A stretch of 64,000 nucleotides of DNA, from assembly GCA_002402465.1 (NCBI GenBank), contig DHFW01000040.1, forward strand, positions 35,548 through 99,547, in the 5' to 3' direction. Made by a program: the position numbers and the translations under genes. The stretch is from Bacteroidales bacterium UBA4814 (lineage in GTDB: Bacteria > Bacteroidota > Bacteroidia > Bacteroidales > UBA7960). Below, one piece after another: positions 59,289 through 64,000 of the stretch. Position 1 is the stretch's first letter. Each line of letters opens with the position of its first letter. The notes beneath the pieces were generated by a model that was not told the DNA's origin, did not search any database, and saw only the letters and a list, made by a program, of their open reading frames with translations.

Positions 59289-60221
59289 ATGATACAGGGA
59301 AGCGATCCGGAAATGCCTCAAAAGTTTGGGAACCTTGAACTGCTTGCCAGGCAAGTGGTTGAAGGTTTTATCACAGGCTTGCATAAAAGTCCGTTCCACG
59401 GCTTCTCCGTTGAGTTTGCTGAACACCGCATTTACAACCCCGGTGAGAGCACCCGCAACATCGACTGGAAACTATTTGCCCGCACCGAAAAACTTTTCGT
59501 GAAGCGTTATGAAGAGGAAACCAATCTTCGCTGCCAGTTGGTCATCGACAATTCCTCGTCTATGTATTTCCCGGCCTACGGGCAAAGCGGTGCCACGCCC
59601 TCAAAAATCGGTTTTTCTGTCGAATGCGCCGCGGCTCTCACCTACCTGCTGCGAAAGCAACGCGATGCCGTGGGGCTGAGTATAATTTCAGAACAAACCG
59701 AACTGCACACGCCGGCCCGGTCGAACAGCGTGCACCACCAGATGCTTTTTGCTGAAATGGAAAGGCTCTACCGCCGCGAAAACCACAGCCTGAGCAAACG
59801 GAGCAATACGGCCGAACTGTTGCACTACCTGGCCGAAAATATACACAAGCGCTCACTGGTAATCCTGTTTACTGACATGATCGACAATACCAGCAGCCCC
59901 CACGAACTTTTCTCGGCATTTCAGCACTTAAAGCACAACAAGCACGAGGTAATTCTTTTTCATGTGCATGAAAAAACCAAAGAGCTTGATTTCGGCTTCG
60001 AGAATCGCCCGGTAAAATTTGTTGACATGGAAACCGGTACCGAGATAAAGCTTAACCCCGCCGATATTAAGGAACAATACACCAAGAGCATGGCCGAACG
60101 ATTTAATGAAATAAAACTGAAATGTATGCAATACCATATCGATTTTGTGCCGGCCGACATAAATCAAGGTTATGAACAGGTGCTGCTGTCCTTCCTTGTA
60201 AAAAGATCCAGGCTGTATTAA
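59289..60221 (+). CDS. DUF58-domain protein
   Basis: 310 residues with HRIYNPGESTRNIDWKLFAR and KRYEEET, the DUF58 hallmark, and LVIDNSSSMYF, a vWA-like metal-site motif. Such proteins usually sit beside a MoxR AAA ATPase and BatA/B vWA proteins; none is here, so its partners may lie elsewhere. No membrane span, cytoplasmic. Confidence 0.9.
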   Translation: MIQGSDPEMPQKFGNLELLARQVVEGFITGLHKSPFHGFSVEFAEHRIYNPGESTRNIDWKLFARTEKLFVKRYEEETNLRCQLVIDNSSSMYFPAYGQSGATPSKIGFSVECAAALTYLLRKQRDAVGLSIISEQTELHTPARSNSVHHQMLFAEMERLYRRENHSLSKRSNTAELLHYLAENIHKRSLVILFTDMIDNTSSPHELFSAFQHLKHNKHEVILFHVHEKTKELDFGFENRPVKFVDMETGTEIKLNPADIKEQYTKSMAERFNEIKLKCMQYHIDFVPADINQGYEQVLLSFLVKRSRLY

Positions 60222-60398
60222 TTATTTTTTAGATACTTATCTTTATTTTATTGCTTTCCGGAGTTCGAATGCCGCCAGTTAAAGACCCTGGGTTTTTTGG
60301 CTCGCTTCGCTGGCACGAAAGAGCCATCAGATTCGTTTCTTTTTTATATATTTACCTTATAAAAATTGATTAAGAAACCCATTCTTGTCTGATCTGGT

Positions 60399-61427
60399 AT
60401 GTTGTTCGAAAACACAACTTTTATCCTTCCAATGCATCTGGTTCTGGGTCAGGATCTGATGATAATTTTACGGCTAGTGCTTCATTTGTTGGTTTTTTCG
60501 CTAATCATTATGCTAAACTACTGGCGCCTGCAAAACAAGAAGAAATACGTCAGTTTACTTGAGCGCTACCTGGGTGAAATGGAAAAAAAGAACCTGGCGC
60601 TTCAGAAAAGTGAAAAAAAATGCCAGGATCTGCTTAACCATTTATCGGAAGGATTTCTGATGGTAAACGAAAAGGGCAAAGTGCTTTTATCTAACACCAG
60701 GGCCTCCATTATTTTGGGTCTTCCGACCGCAAAAATCATTCACCAACCGCTGCCTGATTGGCTTCTCTCGGGCAACAAAAATCCCATGACTGCTAGTGGT
60801 AACATACGAAAGGGATTGAATCTGACCGACCAGCTGCAGATTACCCATGGCGACCAAACCCGCTGGATTCGCGTTAAATGGACTTACCATCCCACCGAGC
60901 AGGGCGAACCCGGTGCAGCCCTGGTTTTGACCGACATTACAGAGCTCACGGAATGTGAAGAGAAAATTCAGCAACTCATCATTGAAAGCAACGAAAAAAA
61001 CAAGCAGATCAACTGCCTGTTCGACATTTCCGACATTAGCGGGGTACCCAACATTACTTTTGATGGCATCTTTGAACGCTCGCTCATGATTATCCCCAAT
61101 GGGCTGAAGTTTGCGCACGATGCCTGGGTGGAAATCCTTTTTGAAGGCAAGCGATTTGTATCAAAAAACTTTAGGGAAACCCCTTGGAATTTCACTGCAC
61201 CCATCAAAATCAATAAAAAAAAGCTGGGCCATATCAGGGTCGGTTACCTCGAGGAAAAACCCAAAACCACGCGTGATGCTTTCCACCTCAACGAAAAACT
61301 TTTGGTTAAAAACGTGGCCGAAAAGCTGGCACAGGTGATCGAACTGATGAATATGGAGAACAAGCTCAGGGAATGTAACGAAAAGATGCTGTCAACCGCT
61401 TCAAAGAAGAGATCATTAAAATATTAA
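60399..61427 (+). CDS. Membrane-anchored PAS protein with a GAF-like C-terminus, no kinase domain
   Basis: 342 residues: hydrophobic N-terminal segment (LVLHLLVFSLIIMLNYW), coiled coil, PAS domain (about 75-185, SEGFLMVNEKGKVLLSN), a second coiled coil and a GAF-like region (about 210-320, with FIPNGLKFAHDAWVEI-type order). It ends after a short coil with no HisKA, HATPase or GGDEF domain. It may be a sensor subunit for another protein or a truncated kinase. A bidirectional terminator follows. The 177-bp gap before it holds only a weak hairpin (about 60298-60327). Confidence 0.7.
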   Translation: MLFENTTFILPMHLVLGQDLMIILRLVLHLLVFSLIIMLNYWRLQNKKKYVSLLERYLGEMEKKNLALQKSEKKCQDLLNHLSEGFLMVNEKGKVLLSNTRASIILGLPTAKIIHQPLPDWLLSGNKNPMTASGNIRKGLNLTDQLQITHGDQTRWIRVKWTYHPTEQGEPGAALVLTDITELTECEEKIQQLIIESNEKNKQINCLFDISDISGVPNITFDGIFERSLMIIPNGLKFAHDAWVEILFEGKRFVSKNFRETPWNFTAPIKINKKKLGHIRVGYLEEKPKTTRDAFHLNEKLLVKNVAEKLAQVIELMNMENKLRECNEKMLSTASKKRSLKY

Positions 61428-61428
61428 C

Positions 61429-61478
61429 AAAAAAAAATGACCATTGCCCGGGTTACCTGCAACGGTCATTTTTTTTTG
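61429..61478. terminator. Bidirectional terminator
   Basis: ATGACC-A-TTGC pairs with GCAA-C-GGTCAT around a 14-nt loop, with A and T runs on both sides, between the converging PAS and PLP-enzyme genes. Confidence 0.85.
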
Positions 61479-61491
61479 AAGAAAAGCAGTA

Positions 61492-62739
61492 TTACGCATG
61501 GACGTTTACAAACTGGCCGCTGCTGTATTTGCCAACGTCCAGGTTGGCTTTTATTTCAGTAAAGGCATGGAGTGTGTATTCCACATCTTCGAGGGTATGC
61601 AATGCCGTAGGGATAATACGAATAATGATAACCCCCTTGGGAACCACCGGATAACTCACCACTGAGCAAAAAATATTGTAGTTTTCGCGCAGGTCAAATG
61701 CCAGGTTGGCTCCTTCGGTAGGATCGCCATGAAGGAAAATTGGTGTCACGGGCGACTGGGTATTGCCGGTATTAAATCCGCGCTCCTTCAAGCCCTTTTG
61801 CAGGGCGTTGGAAACGGTCCAGAGTTTTTCGCGGAATTCCGGGTGATTGCGCATCAGTTCCAGCCTTTTGAGGGCCCCTATTACCAATGGCATGGGCAGT
61901 GACTTGGCAAAGATTTGGCTACGCATATTGTATGCAAGGTAAAAAACCACCTCTTTGGTAGATGCCACAAATGCGCCAATGGAAGCAAAAGCTTTTGCAA
62001 AGGTGCCAAAGTAAATATCCACCCCATCCATTACTCCGAGTGCTTCGTGTGTTCCGCGACCATTGGGGCCCATAATACCTATACCGTGGGCATCGTCAAC
62101 CAGCAGTCGGAAGTTGAAGTCCTTCTTCATGGCAACGATCTCATTGAGTTTGCCCAAATCGCCCGACATACCAAACACACCCTCGGTAATTACTAATATG
62201 CCTCCACCAGTTTCGTTGGTAATCTTGGTGGCTCTTTCGAGTTGCTTTCGCAGGCTCTCCATGTTGTTATGCGGATACACGAATCGCTTGCCGAAATGCA
62301 GACGAACCCCGTCGATAATGCAGGCATGCGACTCAGAATCGTAAACAATCACGTCGTGGCGGTCAACCATGGCCTCAATAATAGAAACCATGCCCTGATA
62401 GCCGTAGTTGAGCAGGTAGGAAGATTCTTTGCCCACAAACTCAGCAAGTTCCCTTTCTAATTGCTCATGCTGATCGGTTTGCCCCGACATCATACGTGCG
62501 CCCATCGGAAGGGCAAGCCCATATTCAGCAGCCGATTCTGCATCGGCTTTTCTTACCTCGGGATGGTTGGCCAGGCCCAAGTAGTTGTTCAGACTCCAAA
62601 CCAGTTTCTCTTTTCCGCGAAACTTCATCCGGGTAGAAATCTCGCCTTCCAGCTTCGGGAAAGTCCAGTATCCATGAATACTTTTTGCATATTGCCCAAT
62701 AGGCCCCAGGTTAGTAGTTGTTTTGTTAAAAACGTCCAC
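61492..62739 (-). CDS. PLP-dependent alpha-oxoamine synthase-like enzyme
   Basis: 415 residues from a GTG start at 62739. Fold type I aminotransferase of the BioF/KBL/serine palmitoyltransferase group: NNYLGLANHPEV, ARMMSGQTDQHEQLE, HACIIDGVRL, the DDAHGIGIMG block and the PLP lysine in GTFAKAFASIGAF. The family condenses an amino acid with an acyl-CoA. Which one is not clear: BioF, KBL and sphingolipid SPT are all possible. Bacteroidota make sphingolipids, so SPT-like activity is worth considering. The start is placed after the promoter at 62772-62802; the longer in-frame form would start inside that promoter. Confidence 0.82.
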   Translation of the reverse strand: MDVFNKTTTNLGPIGQYAKSIHGYWTFPKLEGEISTRMKFRGKEKLVWSLNNYLGLANHPEVRKADAESAAEYGLALPMGARMMSGQTDQHEQLERELAEFVGKESSYLLNYGYQGMVSIIEAMVDRHDVIVYDSESHACIIDGVRLHFGKRFVYPHNNMESLRKQLERATKITNETGGGILVITEGVFGMSGDLGKLNEIVAMKKDFNFRLLVDDAHGIGIMGPNGRGTHEALGVMDGVDIYFGTFAKAFASIGAFVASTKEVVFYLAYNMRSQIFAKSLPMPLVIGALKRLELMRNHPEFREKLWTVSNALQKGLKERGFNTGNTQSPVTPIFLHGDPTEGANLAFDLRENYNIFCSVVSYPVVPKGVIIIRIIPTALHTLEDVEYTLHAFTEIKANLDVGKYSSGQFVNVHA

Positions 62740-62771
62740 GCTAGAATATTTTTGGTTAGTAAAAAGCTGTG

Positions 62772-62802
62772 CAAACTTAATCTTTATTATCGTATTGACC
62801 AA
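62772..62802 (-). promoter_or_regulatory. Bacteroidota-type promoter for the PLP enzyme
   Basis: On the minus strand TTG (62800-62802), 20-bp spacer, TAAGTTTG (62772-62779), giving a ~27-nt leader to the GTG at 62739. Confidence 0.7.
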
Positions 62803-62848
62803 TAGTTATTTTTTTGATTTTTTTAACAATTACGAGCGATATCAGGCT

Positions 62849-63532
62849 CTATAACAGGCCCTTGAAAAAAACCACCGGATCGGGACAAATTTTGCGGTAT
62901 TTTTCTTTTTCTGAAGCCAGGCACACCCCCGGGAAGTCGCCTTTTTCCCCCATCACATCGGTAATAACCTGAAAGTGGAGGTGGGGCGGCCAGTCACCGT
63001 TAATCGGAAAATTTCCAACCTGGCAGAAGGGTGTACCCGGGCCAATGCGGTCGCCGGGGTGAAGGCCCATCAACGATTCGAGAGACAAATGCCCGTAAAG
63101 GGTATAAAAATGCCTGCCGTTGATTTCGTGCTCCAGGATAATGGTTGGACCATAATCGCCAAAATTGGCGTTATTCTTAAGACTATGAATCCTTGCATCG
63201 AGGGGAGAGAGAACGTCTTGTCCGGCGGGTGCCCAAATGTCCACACCCAGGTGAATGCTGCGGGCCGGTTTATTCGCCTGGGTAAACAAAGGACTTCGGC
63301 GATAAACCTCCCGGTCTTCCAGGTATCCGCCATAACCATATTGCTTGCCGCTGGCTTTCACTTTACCAAAAATATACTCATCAAGTTGCCCGGTGTTGCT
63401 GAAATCGAAACGATCCAGATCAGGATTGCTGCCCGAGAAATCAAGCAGATAAGTATTTTCCAGGCTAAGGTCGGGCTCAAAAAGAGGGTGAAAGGAGCCG
63501 TTCAGGGTGTTCAGCATTTCAAAAAGTTCCAT
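62849..63532 (-). CDS. M23-family (LytM) metallopeptidase without a signal peptide
   Basis: 227 residues from the ATG at 63532. Zinc motifs HLGVDI (H-x3-D) and PPHLHFQV (H-x-H) in the right order, plus TLYGHLSLES. These enzymes cleave peptidoglycan peptide bridges. No signal peptide or membrane segment is visible in the N-terminus (MELFEMLNTLNGSFHPLF), which is unusual for a wall enzyme. It starts 8 bp after the uvrB stop, so the two are co-transcribed. Confidence 0.87.
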   Translation of the reverse strand: MELFEMLNTLNGSFHPLFEPDLSLENTYLLDFSGSNPDLDRFDFSNTGQLDEYIFGKVKASGKQYGYGGYLEDREVYRRSPLFTQANKPARSIHLGVDIWAPAGQDVLSPLDARIHSLKNNANFGDYGPTIILEHEINGRHFYTLYGHLSLESLMGLHPGDRIGPGTPFCQVGNFPINGDWPPHLHFQVITDVMGEKGDFPGVCLASEKEKYRKICPDPVVFFKGLL

Positions 63533-63539
63533 AAAAGGT

Positions 63540-64000
63540 TTAGTTGAATTTTTCGTTAAACAGTTTTTCCAATGCAAATAACTCATCGCGCATCTTGGCG
63601 GCTTGAAAAAAATCGAGGGCTTTGGCGGCTTTTTCCATTTCCCGACGGGTGCGGATCATGGCTTTTTGAAGTTGCTCACGGTTCATATACCGTACCACCG
63701 GGTCGGCTGCAATATCCGGGGCTTCATTTTCCAGGTAGGCTTTCTGAGCGGCCTTACCCATGCCGGCCACCGAAGTTTGCCCGTGGATGGCTTGCACCGA
63801 CTTTCGGATCTGCGCCGGGGTAATATTGTTTTCCTGGTTATATTTCAACTGTTTTTCGCGCTTGCGGTTGGTTTCGTCTATGGTGATTTGCATGGATCGT
63901 GTAATTTTATCGGCATACATAATCACCTTGCTGTTTAGGTTTCGTGCAGCCCGGCCTGAGGTCTGTATCAGCGATCGCTCCGAGCGCAGGAAGCCCTCCT
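63540..64000 (-). CDS. uvrB: Excinuclease ABC subunit B, C-terminal part (runs off the window)
   Basis: The last 153 residues: helicase motif VI region EGFLRSERSLIQTSGRAARN, then MYADKIT and ETNRKREKQ, and the C-terminal UVR domain (LEKAMIRTRREMEKAAKALDF-like) that binds UvrC. UvrB verifies DNA damage in nucleotide excision repair. The rest of the gene lies beyond base 64000. Confidence 0.96.
   Translation of the reverse strand, partial: EGFLRSERSLIQTSGRAARNLNSKVIMYADKITRSMQITIDETNRKREKQLKYNQENNITPAQIRKSVQAIHGQTSVAGMGKAAQKAYLENEAPDIAADPVVRYMNREQLQKAMIRTRREMEKAAKALDFFQAAKMRDELFALEKLFNEKFN

Overview
The window comes from an anaerobic or fermentative member of the Bacteroidota, most like Bacteroidales/Marinilabiliales. 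Several gene starts are preceded by TTTG-N18..20-TAnnTTTG promoters, the signature of the Bacteroidota primary sigma factor. The proteins fit that phylum: a ~1100-residue SecA, DUF349 and DUF2795 proteins, PorT-like barrels, a patatin/outer-membrane-barrel fusion and hybrid kinases. No phage, insertion sequence, CRISPR array, rRNA or tRNA gene was recognised. Most of the window is chromosomal housekeeping.

Region by region. 1-8.5 kb, all on the minus strand: the N-terminal part of dnaA, a 5'-nucleotidase split over two genes, a YigZ protein, an EamA transporter, ribD and a large hybrid sensor kinase. 8.7-25.1 kb: a hydrogenase and redox-signalling island. 25-34 kb: dxs, zupT, a PabC-like lyase, two rhomboids, a HAD phosphatase, a C-terminal processing protease, smpB and an overlooked 53-residue membrane protein. 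34-47.7 kb: a DUF2795 gene, secA with three coupled small genes, a Cys/Met-metabolism PLP enzyme, a patatin-barrel protein, a five-repeat DUF349 protein, a barrel protein and a LolC/E-like permease. 47.7-64 kb: clpB, a glutamate/dicarboxylate symporter, a small lipoprotein, a decayed REC-Hpt protein, trmN6-rimM-rpsP, dnaE, trxA, a DUF58 protein, a PAS protein, an alpha-oxoamine synthase-like PLP enzyme, an M23 peptidase and the 3' end of uvrB.

The island is the most interesting part. Two operons diverge from a 308-bp regulatory region. The rightward one encodes a NuoE-like subunit, a NuoF-like flavoprotein and an [FeFe]-hydrogenase catalytic subunit (a HydABC/bifurcating-type set). It continues with a second, sensory [FeFe]-hydrogenase domain fused to a histidine kinase, a stand-alone receiver, a receiver-kinase, the NADH/NAD+ sensor Rex, an FAD-synthetase-like protein with an eroded kinase half and a PhnP-like hydrolase. 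It is followed by hydG, two TM1266-type small regulators and an Rrf2 Fe-S regulator. The leftward operon encodes a [2Fe-2S] protein, a third hydrogenase-like protein with a PAS domain, and a SpoIIE/PP2C phosphatase. The PAS protein has lost an H-cluster cysteine and a ferredoxin cysteine. A Rex-like palindrome lies 10 bp before the first gene of the rightward operon. My inference is a H2/redox-sensing circuit that couples a bifurcating hydrogenase to a phosphorelay and a phosphatase arm.

All assignments come from reading the sequence by eye. Family comparisons, including numbering against Clostridium pasteurianum hydrogenase CpI, are from memory and no database search was run.
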